64,000 bases of DNA from Albula goreensis (taxonomy: Eukaryota; Chordata; Actinopteri; Albuliformes; Albulidae), in assembly GCA_022829145.1 (NCBI GenBank), contig CM040745.1, positions 26,418,406-26,482,405 of the forward strand. The letters are read 5' to 3'. The notes beneath the pieces are model-generated. The model worked only from the letters and a program-made list of their open reading frames with translations. It searched no databases and was not told the origin of the DNA. Below, in pieces: positions 37,501 to 50,632 of this stretch (positions are counted from its first letter, which is position 1; each line of letters opens with the position of its first letter). Both the position numbers and the translations under genes were made by a program.

Positions 37501-40500
37501 AAGAGGCTGTGGGACACACAGGAGAGTGACAGAGCGAACAGGATGAGGACCAGGAAAGAAAAAGCACTCCAAACTCGGATATAATTCTTCATTCAGATTT
37601 CTGCATATCACTTGTATAACAGCATTCATTTTACTGGTTACAAATTATCTTTATTAAAACTATATTGTTGTATGCAAGTAAAACAACTGTGAAAGCAAAA
37701 GCAGATTTTTTTTTCTTTGTAGACACAGTACCTTGTAACTCTATAAGTTTCCAATACAACTATATGTATGAAAATTGTTTATATAGGAATGCTTACATAT
37801 TCTTGGAAAGCTACACATAGTAAGATGCAGGTACATGGACAAAATCCAAACAATGAACGAAAAACAAAATGTTTTATTGTTAAGATTATTTTTTTGAAGT
37901 GGTGTAACTTGGTGCTGAATGGCATTGTACTGTATCTCCATTTGAATATTCGGCCAGCTGTCATTATTATCCAACGTGCTTCATGAAAAATGAACAACGT
38001 TATACCCTGCAGTCATGTCAGGTGTAATATATTAGCTTTTTCAATTTCTTTTTAATGATAATAAAACAAGTGTGCTGCGGAGCACAGCCTTTGCATGGAA
38101 ATGGTGAAAAACTCATATACTGTATACTGTAATCTATTATAAACTGCCAAATGAATCACAAATCCAAAGGGCATATGTGCAAAGGTGTACACTGTTCAAT
38201 CAGTTTTTCAATGGTCTCTTTTTATTATCTTTCAGTCACTGTGAGCTTTGCAGCAGCAGCAACTAGAACAGAGACTTTGTGGGACATATGGAGCATCATT
38301 TGAACACCTTTCACTATCTCACTGGTGTTAGACTAATTATATACTTAAGATGTACATGAAGTCAAGAGAAAATGCTTATGATTTACTAATTCTGTGATGG
38401 GAAACTATTAATGTTACAACATTAAAGATGGAAAAATAGGTTTCGAGAGGTACAAGCCTGCAGTATCGTAAGATATAGAAATTTCTCCATCAGGAGAGGA
38501 CTGATAACAGATAATAAATTAACTCAAAACAAGAGAGCTAAACATTCTACTTTGGCCTTTTCATGCTTTTACTACCAGCCAACCTCCCTGTTAATTTTAC
38601 CCCATAATGACTGGTGCAGTAATATACTGCACACTATATTGCATTAAGTTTGTTACTGACATTACAGTACACCTTTGTATAAATATTTTATTCAATATGT
38701 TGTATCTGTGTATACAACGGATAAACACAAACTGTACAGTGCAGACAAACTCTTTGCATATATGTATGTAAAGATAGCAGTACATACCAACAGTTCTTGA
38801 TACACATATCCTACTACATGCAGTTCTGTGATGCCATCCTCTTCCCATGCAACAGATGAGATAAAAACTGAAAGTCTGGAACAAAAGCACAGGTAACAAC
38901 AAATAATGCTCTTCTGCTATGATGTTTCAACATGTCAGGGAAGAAATGAAAAGGAACTGCTGAAAGACAAACGTTCATCAGAGTAAACACCAGCACGGAT
39001 GACCCGTATAGAACAAAAACAGAACGACAGAAAAAAAAAACAATCAACGACAGAGAGAGAAAAAGAGGTGTACACTTACACACCAGTCATATACAAAAAT
39101 AAATTCAGCCTTCATTTAACCAGTCAACTGGTTTGCAGGGCTCGTATAGCCCAGCATGTAGAGTTCACTGTTTAAAATTATGATTAAGTTTCATGTAAAT
39201 GTGGGACACCAGCCCTAAATAGAGTTTAAATGTTTCAACCTTTTCTGTATATTGCTGCACTGTATAGGAGCATGTATGTAGCTTTGAACACAGAAATATT
39301 GAACTAACTAATGTGCTTCAATGTCTCCTAGTAAGAAACTAGCTTATTATTTGAGTAAGTTCCAGAAATTATTATTTAAAACAAATTAATTTCTTAAAAT
39401 ATTTGCAATTTAGCAGCCTTGGTCTACATTATAACATACTTACTCTTATTTAATACAACTATTATGAAAATTGTTAAAACAAGACCAGTTTTATATTAAC
39501 TGTTTGAGATTAATAGGATTGAGATAATCCTTTATAAATTTTGGAAAAAAAAATGTTTTGAAGTATTCAGAAATCAAGTAAAATTGAAATAATTTAGTGG
39601 GTGCAGATTAGCCCTCTAAAGTAACATGCCAAATCAATTCATAATTCAAACATCAGCCTGTAGCTATGGTCGCAGAATGTTATTCTTCTCTAACTTTCTC
39701 ATATTTGATACTTGGATCATTTAAGCAAAATCATGCATGTGAATAGTTACAGAGATCTATTGGGGACACCTATGCTTTCTTCAAAAGAGTGAGAAACCTC
39801 ATTACAGTGAATCCTCAGAAATGAAGGGAAGACCAAAATACTACTTTATCCACTTTTGAGAGACCGCAAAATCATGGTTTCAGTGACAAACCTTAAGATT
39901 TTTTTTGCAATCTTTATTTGTTGGCATTGTTACTTTTGTAAATGAGTTTGGTTTGGTAGAGTTTGGAAAAATAGTTGGTTTAACAGTAATTTTAGGTTTG
40001 ACTTTTGTTAGCCCAATGAAAATAGTAATTTTGTAGAATGAATTTACTACTCTAGATGCCTATGGGATGTGAGATGATGATGGGGCACCGTTAATCCAGC
40101 AAGGATGGGTAAGTATTTTTGAACGCTGGGTTAGAGGTCTCCACAGACATGAGATAAGACAAAATGAGCTGGACTGGACTCTGCATGCTGAGCTAGGAGA
40201 AAAAAAACCTCTCAATATATCTCATAATGTCTAGCCATTTAAAAAGGTTTTTTCTTTTTGTTTTGTACAGTGAAAACATTATAATATAAGCGTTATCTCC
40301 TGCATTGCTGCTGCAAGAGAAGAACACAACACTAACTTTGCCCATGCTTTGCTGAACGGGATGGGGCTGCAGCCAGTCGTAATGGCGTCTACTTACATTC
40401 AGCCGTTTAGTTTTTTCTCCCTCGGCTAAAGTAGACGTTTTTAGAGAATGGCTGCCACGACCTGCTTGGTCGCCACACGCGTTCAGAGAAGTCAGTGTGT

Positions 40501-41555
40501 GAGGACTGGGCCTGGACAGGAGGCCTACAAGGCCTATAGATATTCCAAGAGCCCACGCTTTAAAATAAGATTAAAGAAAAATAGAATTCAGGTTCCTATT
40601 TACGGGGCGAAGCAAAACGTCACCACCGGTGGAATCAGACTGTGATATGTATACAGCCCTCGTAAAGAGCTCCGCTCTCGTCAGAGCCTCCACACGCTGA
40701 TTGCTGCGGGTGTAATCAACGCTTCGTTAACGCCGATCTCAGGAGCAATTTGCCAGCCTTCAGCGCCTTTTTTTATCAGGAAATGAAAAGCCTGACACTC
40801 GGCCTGAGATGCCGATTGGGTTTTTCCTTGGCTGGCGTGTTCTGTCTAAAGTGGCCCTCTCCCTCCGGTCTTCTGATCGCTTCCCTGGAACCAGGCCCCC
40901 CACAACATCTTATTTTCCAGTGATGTATCAGTGTGTGTTTGTGTTTGTGTGTGTGCTTGTGTATTAGAAAATCACACACAGCCCCTGCAAAAAATTGTTT
41001 AGGTATTTGACAAAGAGAAAGAGTGAGCAGAGAGATAGAAAGAGAAAGAGGAGGGGACATACTCATAAAAAATAGAGGATGACAGTCCACTTCAGTATAT
41101 CTGTACAGTATCAACCCAGAACATAGCTGGTGTACTGTTATTATAGAAAATAGATCTGGATTACATGGACTCTGCTGCGACAGGGCTGAAAACAGGGAAG
41201 TATGGGTAACCATCAGCAGGCAAGGTACCACGTGTGGCTGTGAAATACATCATTCTCATGGATTGTCTCAGTTACAGAAAAGATTAAAAAGGCATTCCAT
41301 ATCTGGTAGGGCATTCCATGGTCAGAGTCCAGCTGGCTGTCCAGTCGTCTCCTCCTTGAAGTTTGTTTTTTTTTTCTTTTTTGGTGGGTGGCACTTTTTT
41401 GGCCTATCTGCTCGCAACGACACGGTTGACAAAAAAAGGGGTGGTAGGGAGGAGACAGAGAGTTGCCTGAAACCTGATCCACAGACGAGAGTGAGAGGGT
41501 TTGAGTCTGGGCCAGGAGAAACCTCTCCAGTGTCAGCACAGCTCTGCAGGCCTGG
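37501..41555. other. convergent intergenic region / 3' UTRs of itgbl1 and fgf14
   Basis: About 4 kb between the two stop codons. It includes alternative + strand poly(A) signals (37653, 38060), a possible - strand signal (39913-39918), a CpG-dense block (about 40355-40885) and a TG-rich tract (40929-40955). The fgf14 3' UTR must occupy the right-hand part. No protein gene is supported. Confidence 0.6.
40355..40885. promoter_or_regulatory. CpG-dense block, possible CpG island or conserved 3' element
   Basis: Roughly thirty CpG dinucleotides by eye in about 530 bp, against very few per kilobase around it. It lies between the itgbl1 and fgf14 stop codons, in or beyond the fgf14 3' UTR. CGTCTACTT...AGCCG (40386 onward) can pair with CGGCTAAAGTAGACG (about 40422-40436), leaving a bulge. 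Function unknown. Confidence 0.4.
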
Positions 41556-41695
41556 CTATGTGGTCTTGGTGGTCTTACTGACTGGTTTTCCGCCGTTCAT
41601 CACCGCTGGCTCACTTGTGCTTTTACTGGGAGGTACTCCAGCTTTTGGGACGGTCTCTCCAACATCATGCAATGAAGGCTCTCTGTACATGGCAA
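41556..41695 (-). CDS. fgf14: fgf14 terminal coding exon (C-terminal tail)
   Basis: On the - strand the acceptor TCTACAG is followed at 41695 by TT, which completes a valine codon begun by the previous exon. The exon encodes VAMYREPSLHDVGETVPKAG, then a Ser/Thr/Pro-rich linker, then MNGGKPVSKTTKTT and a TAG stop (41558-41556). MYREPSLHDVGETVPK and the MNGGKPV...KTT ending mark FGF14 rather than FGF11, FGF12 or FGF13, whose tails diverge after MYREPSLH or MYKEPSLH. In this family the tail follows the beta-trefoil core and is less conserved. Here the last residues read SKTTKTT, against NKSKTT in human as I recall it. Confidence 0.95.
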
Positions 41696-43051
41696 CTGTA
41701 GACACGGAACATGGAAAGGAAGTTAGCCCTCACAAGATATAATGCCATTCAACCCCCGCCACGCTTTCCTGATCAGATCACACTGTGCTATTGGCTGCTG
41801 CAGTGGTGCTCCCATGGTAACCGTGAGGATGGGGCCAACCCTCAGACCTTACACAACCGGCCGGGTGCCAGACTTACCTGCAGCATGCCCATTTGGTTGG
41901 ACATAAAGTAGGTAACTGACTGTATCCCTTCTTTTAGGCATCTGAGCTCATGTTGGACTGCCTGGCTGCACTCATGTCACTTTTCCAGATTTTGGAGTTT
42001 CTTGATTTACATTCTGCTAAATGAAATATGTCTATGGCACATAATCAGCCTGGCTTTTTAATCCAGTGTAGGGATTAATCTTAATATTAATCTCAATATT
42101 CTTTCTTCAGAAACCCTGTTTAACACTATTGAAACAGCATTGCTTTCATGTAATTTTTTAAAAATATACTTATATTATTGCATCACCTGGTGACAGCACA
42201 AGCTTAAAAGAAAAGATTCAGTAGGGAAAAGTTCTCCACAGAATAAAAAGGAGATACAAAAAAGGAAAGGCTGTGAGGAGACTGATGCCATCCTCTGTGA
42301 AGATCATGGTCAAAACATTATGTCATCCAAAGCCTTCACTCAGTGCAGCAGAGACACATTACAATATCAGTGAGCTGTGCAAGGCTTTGCCCGTTGACTC
42401 CATGTTTAAATGATGGGCACAAGCAAGAGCAAGAGGCCAAGGATGCCAGCAGACAGAACTCCATTCCACTCAACTATAAACCATTGATGTTTCACAGCCG
42501 CACAGACACAGATGTCTTATCTCGTCTTTTACAATGGTGGCTATAAATTATGGATCCACAGATCATTACAAATTACATGTCTGTGGGTAGATAACCATAA
42601 TTCACATTATGGTGGGCTGTATTTCATGGCATGACTGTAAGTAAGTGGGTCATGTTCACTCAGATGTCTAGCACTAGAGACGTATGCTGCGCCACCCCGC
42701 AGGCTGGGGGCGGGGCATGAGTGTGCTGTGCATGTAGGGATGTGGCGCTACTTCCCTCATGTCATATTCAGACTCGTGTCGTCCTTGTTTTTCATGGCTC
42801 AAGCATGTCTGTATTTCCTGAGTATCTTTCAGTGATGGGAAAATTTTGCTTTGCATGTGTTTCAATTTGCGTATGTGTATGTGTGTCCATGATTGTGTAT
42901 AAAATAAATAAGTGTTATTACACAGGGGTTGTCAACCTTGGTCCTGAGGGACACCGAATACCTATTGCTCACAAAGTTCATATCTGTTCTGTACCTCTGA
43001 GCAAATAAACAAAACATGGGATATGTTGAGTGGTAACAGGAAGTGCTTTAC
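41696..43051 (-). other. fgf14 last intron, 1.36 kb
   Basis: GT-AG intron on the - strand between the two fgf14 exons. It contains a hAT-like terminal fragment at about 42923-42990 and is otherwise featureless. Confidence 0.85.
42923..42990 (+). mobile_element. hAT-like element terminal fragment
   Basis: CAGGGGTTGTCAACCTTGGT followed by CCTGAGGGACACC resembles the CAGGGGT-TC-AACC-TGGTCCTG-AGG termini shared by many non-autonomous hAT transposons in vertebrates. Only one end is recognised. Confidence 0.45.
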
Positions 43052-43250
43052 CTTCTAATGGCTTGGGCAGGAAGTGAGCAGCTGGTTTCGTTTTCTTCAC
43101 CCTGTTCCCCTTCATTGCTTGGCCCTCCTTATTCAGACCCAGGAACCAAGCTCGACCAGACTCCTGCTGTCTGTACAACATGGATGAGTAGATCACATAG
43201 TAGTTTTCAAACACCGACTCTTTGAACTTGCATTCCGCCGTAAAGAGTTC
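43052..43250 (-). CDS. fgf14: fgf14 penultimate coding exon (end of beta-trefoil core)
   Basis: This is a 199-bp - strand exon. The acceptor TTACAG precedes GAACTC at 43250, and the donor GTAAAG begins at 43051. It encodes [20 protein letters not shown], then [20 protein letters not shown], and ends in [10 protein letters not shown] plus one base of the next codon. This is the C-terminal part of the FGF beta-trefoil, including the conserved FKE-x-FENYYV-YSS and [12 protein letters not shown] strands. The sequence between them, [20 protein letters not shown], is typical of the intracellular FGF11-14 group. The paralogue was decided from the next exon. Confidence 0.96.
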
Positions 43251-43760
43251 CTGTAAGACAAATTAGGATAAACAAATCAGTTGGGGCTGGCTTTAATTTG
43301 AGTCATGGAGCTGCATCTGGATTTGGAAAATCTACTAGATTCTCAAACAAGCACAAAACGTGCAAAAAATAGTGGCTGAGAATAGTTGTTATGCAAATAA
43401 AGCATTGTTCTAAGCTCTTAATATTTGACACTGTCAGCGTAGTAATGACTGGGTTTCTGAAACCAAAGTTCCTTTGTTTCATTCAAAGCTGTAGGCTGTA
43501 GTAATGGATTGTACTGAAGCTGCCTAACCTTGTATCTGATTAAACATGCTGAGGATGTAATAGATTCAACAGCAAAGCCACATCAATCCCAAACCTTCAC
43601 TCCCGCTATCAGCTTCACAGCCCTCTCTGCAGTCAGTAATAAGTCTGCAATGAGCAGCACCAAATCATTATGGCTCCAACCTTAACCCTCACATCCCATT
43701 ATTATTAGCTGCAACCTGGAGCACCCTAGGAGGCTGAAATTTGCCAAGGAGGTCAAGTAT

Positions 43761-43791
43761 GTGTGTGTGTGTGTGTGTGTATGTGTGTGTG
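43761..43791 (+). repeat. GT microsatellite
   Basis: (GT)10, then AT, then (GT)4. A related CA-rich tract lies at about 43900-43949. Confidence 0.93.
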
Positions 43792-45197
43792 AAGGTGTGT
43801 GTTTCTGTTCATGCCGATGAATTTTTGGAAGTGGCAAAAGTGGAAGTATAACTTCTAAACGATTGATTCACGTACAACAACCAAACATAGCAGATAGACA
43901 CACATGCACACATACTCACAGACAGACAGACATACACATACACACACAGACCCTTTCATTGGTGACGGTTTGCCCCGCCCCTACACTACACGGCCTGCCA
44001 CACCCCCTTTCATAAATCTTGGAATTGTTTGTCGTTGACTCTTGTGGGGGGCAACTTTCTGTGGACAAACATACAGTATAGATAAAATTTCACATTCACA
44101 CAAGTACGCAGTATTAGTGTGCGTGGTTGCAGCTATTGCAAATTCGTGCTTGTTAACGTTCACACCTCTCAGCTCCTGAGACCCTGACTTTACCCCCTCA
44201 TCTCCTCTGCAGTGGTAGAAATATTTTTATTTGATTTGTTTCTGAATGTGGGAATTACAATATCAAAGAAATATAGCCTTTCAGGTTCAGGCAAGCATAG
44301 ATATTTATTTTTGCAACAAGATTTCTCTTTTAACCAGTGTAATATTTCTATAATTCTTTTTTTCCAAATGTTTTCCTCTCCATTTCAATATTGTCAATTG
44401 TGCCTCTTCAGTCACTACTGTGCCACCCACAGTAGTATATAAATTACAGCAGATGAAGTTTAAGCACCCTTCTCGTGCTCTTGCATATGAACTACTCACT
44501 ATGTTACTCTTGAGAGGTTCAATAGTACTACGTATCAGAGAGCCAGTTCCATATGGAGAGAAGTTTCGACAGATGGAACTGTCAGCCAATGGGTGCCTGT
44601 GACAGTACCTGAGAAAAGCTAATGCAGAGGAACCCAGCCATTCCCTGGCTGGATGAAAAAATTTCAATATTGAGATGAAGCCAATTGAAGCGTGTGAACC
44701 CCAGCGCCACCAGTTTTGGGTAGCCAAGTCATACACAGAAGTGTGTCAGATTGACTTTCATTGCACTTAATTGCAATTTGAAAAACTTTAAGGAATCCTA
44801 GGCTGTTATGCAGAGTACAAAAAAGGAGGTCATCTGGTGAAACACATACTTCAGAAAGCACATCAACGCCCACTGTTCTCCACCCCCACCCCACATACCT
44901 ATCTCCCTCCTGCAAAGTGAGTGGCACCAATCCACTGTGGAACTAAAACTATCACTGCACGCCCCAACTTCTCCTCAGTGCCGGCTTCAAACTTAACAAA
45001 GTGGTAATGATGATCTTTCTGACATTGTCTTCCACTGCTAAAAATAAAGTTTTGTCCCTTGCATGTATTAATCAAAGCAGGCACCTCAAAGGAAGAAGTC
45101 TTTTATCTCATCAGCCTAAGTTCAGCTCCTGGTCCTGCTGTTCTCTGAACTGTATTTAGAGATTCATAACCAGTGACACAGGAAGGGGAGATATATA

Positions 45198-45198
<1 letters not shown>

Positions 45199-45276
<78 letters not shown>

Positions 45277-45299
45277 CACACACACAAACACACACACAT
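45199..45299 (+). repeat. long AC microsatellite (about 38 pure units)
   Basis: Pure AC to about 45275, then slightly interrupted to 45299. It creates long poly-Thr/His or poly-Val/Cys open frames that are not genes. Confidence 0.97.
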
Positions 45300-45977
45300 A
45301 TATGTGCCTATATTCTTTAGATCTGAAAAGTTTCTTCCTCTTTGAGGTGTTGATATTCTTTATGGAGTCGGGTAGCAAACAGGATGTTGCAGTTAAATTC
45401 CATACCTGGCAGGATTCCTGAATAAAGCACTTCAACTTGTTTAAATCAATGATATGTTAAGTCACTTAAAGCTCATTTATAGAAGGAAGCATAGTTTCAG
45501 TTGTTCCACATACACATTATGAAACATAGTAACCAGTTTGCTCTATGGAAACATATAGGAGAGGAAATCGTACATGTTTAACATCTTGAGAGGGATATAA
45601 TTATTTGAATATGTGTCTCATATTTGATTACAAAAAGCCGAACAGAGAGATGAGGACAAAAACGTCATTACTTGAAGTTTACTGTGGATTTCCAACAAGG
45701 TTTAGGTGCACAAATTGAGAGGATACAGTCAATTCCCTGTACTTGCATACGGGAAAACTGTTTTCTATTTTAGTTCACTGTGCAGATGGCCCTATTTTAA
45801 TCCCACTGACAATGCTTACATGTAGTATGTGCACAGTCTGGGTAGGCGTATAATTTCACAACAGTCTCAAGCATATGCAATCATGAGTAGACTTTGGTCT
45901 TCAGAAGCGGATACAAAATATTTGTTGCACAAATACAGTCAGCAGCTATACAACAATGTATACTGCACCTGTTTCAT

Positions 45978-46062
45978 TTCTAAACAGGTTGGCTTAATTT
46001 GTACTTGGATGGGAGACCTTCAGGGAAAGATACATTTCTGCTGCAAGAGGTGTTGGTAGCCA
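45978..46062 (+). mobile_element. 5S rRNA-derived SINE fragment
   Basis: Contains GTACTTGGATGGGAGACC (46001-46018), an exact match to the 3' half of vertebrate 5S rRNA, preceded by a decayed CTAAACAGG (5S: CTAAGCAGGG). It is followed by CTGCTGCAAGAGGTGTTGGT, which resembles the body of 5S-headed SINEs in fish (CTGCTGGAAGAGGTGTTAGT). The upstream half of the 5S sequence has decayed, so this is a SINE or pseudogene remnant, not a working 5S gene. Confidence 0.7.
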
Positions 46063-49000
46063 CATTGTCTAAAGACTTGTTTTCTGCTCTGATCTAAGAT
46101 GCTTCTTCTTTCAGAATTTGCAAGATATATAATGTGACATCATTGTGATGTGAATTAGATTTGGCAAATTGTCATGGTGTCCATAATGTGGACAGTGAAT
46201 ATATTACATTGGTATAGAGAATATACATTTCTCAAGCAAAATATTTTACTTATCCATGTGAGAGTTGAATGACCTCAATTCTTACACTAAATCTACAATT
46301 ATTGAATTATTGACTGTGTGATTTGCATGTGATATTTAAAGTATAACCACAATCTCTGATGATACCTTTTTATCCTCACTTAAACAATGACAATAAATAA
46401 CAGTAAAATAACAATGCAGTTAAAATCTTCAATGCTTACAGATAAAGCAGATTTTGATTTTTGATGATCACTAATTTTTTCTTTACAAATAAATCTTATG
46501 AAAAACTCACACAAATAGAGAATACAGCCTGCAAGTGAATGCAGCAGAGACAAATGCAATTTGTAATTGAGCCCTGTTTAAACAATAAAATAACATAACG
46601 ACTTCCCTTTATCATTACACTGACATGCCATTAATCAAAGGAGAAGGATCCCCGCTCTCCTGTTTCCTGTGACACAACTGTAATTCTCCCCTAATTTTCT
46701 CCCCTGGCAGACTGTTTATGAGTTGCGTTTTATGAGGGTAATGTGACTGTGAGGTGGCCCCTCCAGTAGAGTGTTTACTCACACGTCCTGTATTGTGCCT
46801 CTGGGACTATTTACAGGATGGACCACAAAGTTTCACTTTATAATACAACGCTGTGACTCCTCATTAAACCAACTCAGTGGAAGCTTTAAAATACAACTAG
46901 TCAGTAATCAGCTGATGGAGAGAAAAAGGTGGGAAGTAAGTGACACTTTGGGAGATGAAATCACAAACAAAATCAAACTGTATTATCTAAAGGGGGAGAT
47001 AAATATAGGTGTGTACTGGAGAGCTCCTCAGTACTCTTAATTAGACAGTCAGGGCCATTGACTTCATTATAATAACTGACAGCAGAGAAACAGTGATTCA
47101 CTAGGTTTTACTTGTGCTAAAGTGGGAAACATCTAGCCAAGTGGCATTTTCAAAAACTGAGTCCTAGGATCTTAATTTACGAGGGGCTCTATCTATCCAG
47201 GTACACAAAAGTATGATTTGCAAAGCAGCTGTGCATTGGATATTGCTCTGATGTTGCTGCTTAATCAACAGTCTAATACCCAGAATCTTATAGTCTTGGG
47301 TAAATAGAGCTAGGGATTGGACATTGATTACACTATTCTTAGAAGTGTTCCTAGGACTCAACTTAATGTCAAGTTGGATATAAAGGATTAAGGTCATTGT
47401 TAAGCCTCAATATTTACCGGAGGATACAGGATATGGGACAGCTGATGGGCATTTGATAAAACAACAAGGGCTAGAAAAATGAGGAAGACTTAAAAATTAA
47501 GCCCCAGGCTTTTCATCCCATTCTCTATTATTACATAAACATTACTTCACAACCATATGAATGTGAATTCCATCACCATGCATGTATGTGCTGCATTCTA
47601 TAGCTCTGTTATTAATCTACAGATCACACATGCCGGAAAGCCGCTTATGGGGTTCCCCTTTTAATCAGGGTTGAATTATATCACAGCAACAGAGTGTAAA
47701 TAATGGAGTAAATAAAGGTGGTGTTGAGTAAAACATGTGAACTCAGTGGGAGCAGTGAATGACCTCACCCTGAACTGTATTACCAGAAAGGGTAGGAAGG
47801 GAACAAGCCGCCCTGACCATAAATAAACATGAGGGCAAGTACCCTGAATCAGACCTAGATTTCTGGTGCTCGAATGTGCCTTGGGCACTTCCTAGACAGG
47901 TAATCCAGGATCAGCTCTCCCAGCCCTGATCCTAACAGCAACCATGATGTGAAAAAGTGAAAGCTTACCCAGAGACAGTGCTTAGAGTGCAGGCATCACC
48001 TACGGCCCTATCATACAGCGTCCCTCACTGTCTCATGAGCACACTGCCCAAAAATAAATTAAAAAAGAATGAAATTGACAAACTTGCATTTACCAAAAGT
48101 AAAGTGAACCTGGTAACCTTGAAGAGGCTGATGGCTGAAATGGGTTTGACCACTGAACTACAAAGGAGGATTAATGATGTATGGAGCAATTGTATCGTTC
48201 ACATCAAGCATGAGGCATTGTGCAAGTGGCATCAATGTCTAGAGCCCATTGAACCTTTTTGAATAAAAATCAGTACAGAAGTGTAATAATCACTCTTGCT
48301 AATGTGGCAATACAGGATAGGTGAAATACATGGCTGTTTGTAGCGATCTCTGATATGTATGTTACTTAAATGAACCAGAGCCAGTGTTCCAAACGGAGCC
48401 AAACTCTGTTCCGGGCTGATAAAACAAACTGTTTTACCTTCATGGTTGCCTGAGTCACTCCAAATTAGGTAATTAATTACATACCGACATCGTCAGGTGA
48501 GGCATATTGCCGGTTGGCTGGCTCCCATAATTAGCCATATCGTTTAGCATGGGTCAGACTGAGCAACGCTCAAACTGCTCATGCCTCAACACCAAACACT
48601 GTGTGACACACTACATCTATATGTTCAAAGTAACCACTAAGGCAGGATGAGATTTTGTATCTGTTTAAAGGGCGGAAGACAGCATTGTATTATATTGTAT
48701 GGGTTGTACATAAATGCTGTGGTGGTGGTGCTTTATGTGGTTTCTTTTTGTTCATGTGATTTCAATGGCAGGAGTTCACATGGCATATGAAATGCTTTGA
48801 AACACACACAATAGTGTGTAATAAAAGAGTTTTAGAAAACCTGGTTGTTTTCTCATGGTCCTCTATTCAAGTTTCAGATAATAATGGCCCAATCAACAAA
48901 ACCAAAACGTCTTGCATTCCTGTGTTCTGAAAATTTGAATATATTGCCAATTTTCCCTTTGACTGGATAAAAGCATTCATCCATCTATAATGTCCAGTGT

Positions 49001-50388
49001 TCCTAATGTTTCCATTTTGATAGGAAATGGTACACTGACAATATCCTTCTGTCAGGTCAGCATTCATTCAGCGAACATGACCATTACCTTGTGCATGCTA
49101 ATTCAGAGGCTACTAAAGTCATAATGATGTAGGAATGGAGACACTCTGAATGAATGATTGAGAAAGTATCCCAAGCTCCCAAAGCTGTATTTCCTTGGAT
49201 CTGATGCACCACATAAACACTGTAAATCATATAGCACTGGACAGCAGGGTGTGCAGACCTGGCAGTGGAGCAATGAGTGGCTCATGAGAGAAAAGAGTCT
49301 ATAAACCGTCTGAAATGCTCCAATAATTTAGCATTACAGATACAGTGCAGGCTCTATTTCCTGTTGTTCTGTGGTCCTACACCTACAGTGCAGTTTGGAT
49401 GTTAGTGTAACTGTGTTCTGGTTCATGAGAATGTCTACTGACTTCATTCTGTCTCCTATCCCACAAATTAGATAAGTACCATGTGTCTGAGCTTTGTCAG
49501 CTGTGGCCTGGAGCAATCTGTCCTGACATGTCTATCAGAAAAAACTAACGTTCTTTCATCTCTCTTTCATACACGCACACAAAAAGACACAAACCTGGGC
49601 ACCTTTGCACTGGGTTGCCATAGAAACACAAGAGGGGCTCCAGGATGGCAATGAACTATTTTGTGAACACCATGAGGACATGTTGTTTTCTGTTAACAAC
49701 AAACCCCTTTGAACGCTGACAGACACTTGACATACCACTTCATGTATATAAAAAGTAAAACTGCATGTTTCATTATCCTGCACACCAAACAAATGAGAGA
49801 ATGCTCAACCTTTTTTCCCTTTCAGTCTCCCCCTTAACCTACTGCAACTCACAAAAACATCTGACCAAATTAAATCAGGAAAAACATGCACAAATGCAAG
49901 TACTCAGACAGGGAATGACTGCTTTTTCAAAGTACTGTACATAGTGTATGCATAAAAAAGTGGTATGTCAAGTATCTGCCTGCATTTGTTGGTACCATAT
50001 ATTCATGATTACTGTGGGCACTGACTGAATTTAAGTAACACAGGACAAGCTACATACATACTATACATCAACACATTAGCTGATTCATTAACAAAATATT
50101 GACAATATCCACATTAAGGACTTTTCACTTAGTCTATATACACTTGCTATAGTGCTTTGTCTCCAAACTCCTTCAAACAGTCAGTAAGATGGTTTAAATC
50201 TCAGTTCATTCAATGTTCAAAATAGCTAAGATAATGAGGAGCTTCTGTCAGGTCTTCGAAAATATAGATGCAAAACTCCTTGTTTCTCTCTCCCTTGAGT
50301 TTGGTTACACTCTAAACACATGGCCATAATTGACCTTGGCCACTGCCAGAGAGGAGCAGCCATGTTGCAGACAAAGGTAATGAGTTCG

Positions 50389-50411
50389 CCCTCCTCCTCC
50401 TCCTCCTCCTC
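50389..50411 (+). repeat. (CTC)n trinucleotide repeat
   Basis: About 7-8 CTC units directly next to a purine-rich tract. Confidence 0.93.
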
Positions 50412-50632
50412 AGAGAAGGGGGAGAGAGTGGTGAGGGGGAAGACAGGAAGAAAAATGGAGAGAGAGAAATGGGGAGCCAGAATGCAGGAGACAGCAACAA
50501 AGAAGGACAGAGATGGAGAGAGGGAGGGAGAAAAACAGTGAAAGATGGAGAAGGAGAGAGGGAGAGAGATATAGAAAAAGGGAGAGCGTGACAGAGAGTG
50601 AGATAGAGAGACAGAAAAGGGGGGAAGGGTGC
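50412..50632 (+). repeat. purine-rich (GA/GGA) low-complexity tract
   Basis: About 220 bp composed mostly of G and A, with short GAGAGA and GGGAGA runs. The opposite strand gives Ser/Leu/Pro-rich frames, an artefact of composition. Confidence 0.9.

Noticed and set aside
41213-41555. Open frames downstream of the fgf14 stop
   Set aside because: This is the fgf14 3' UTR; the coding frame ends at the TAG at 41556-41558.
44305-44736. 143-codon - strand frame
   Set aside because: Not recognised as any protein; lies in the fgf14 intron without conserved motifs. It may be part of an unidentified repeat, but I could not support that.
45103-45435. Open frames of poly-Val/Cys and poly-His/Thr
   Set aside because: Produced entirely by the AC microsatellite.
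45978-46062. Functional 5S rRNA gene
   Set aside because: Only the 3' half is recognisable; the upstream internal promoter region is decayed, and it is followed by SINE-like sequence.
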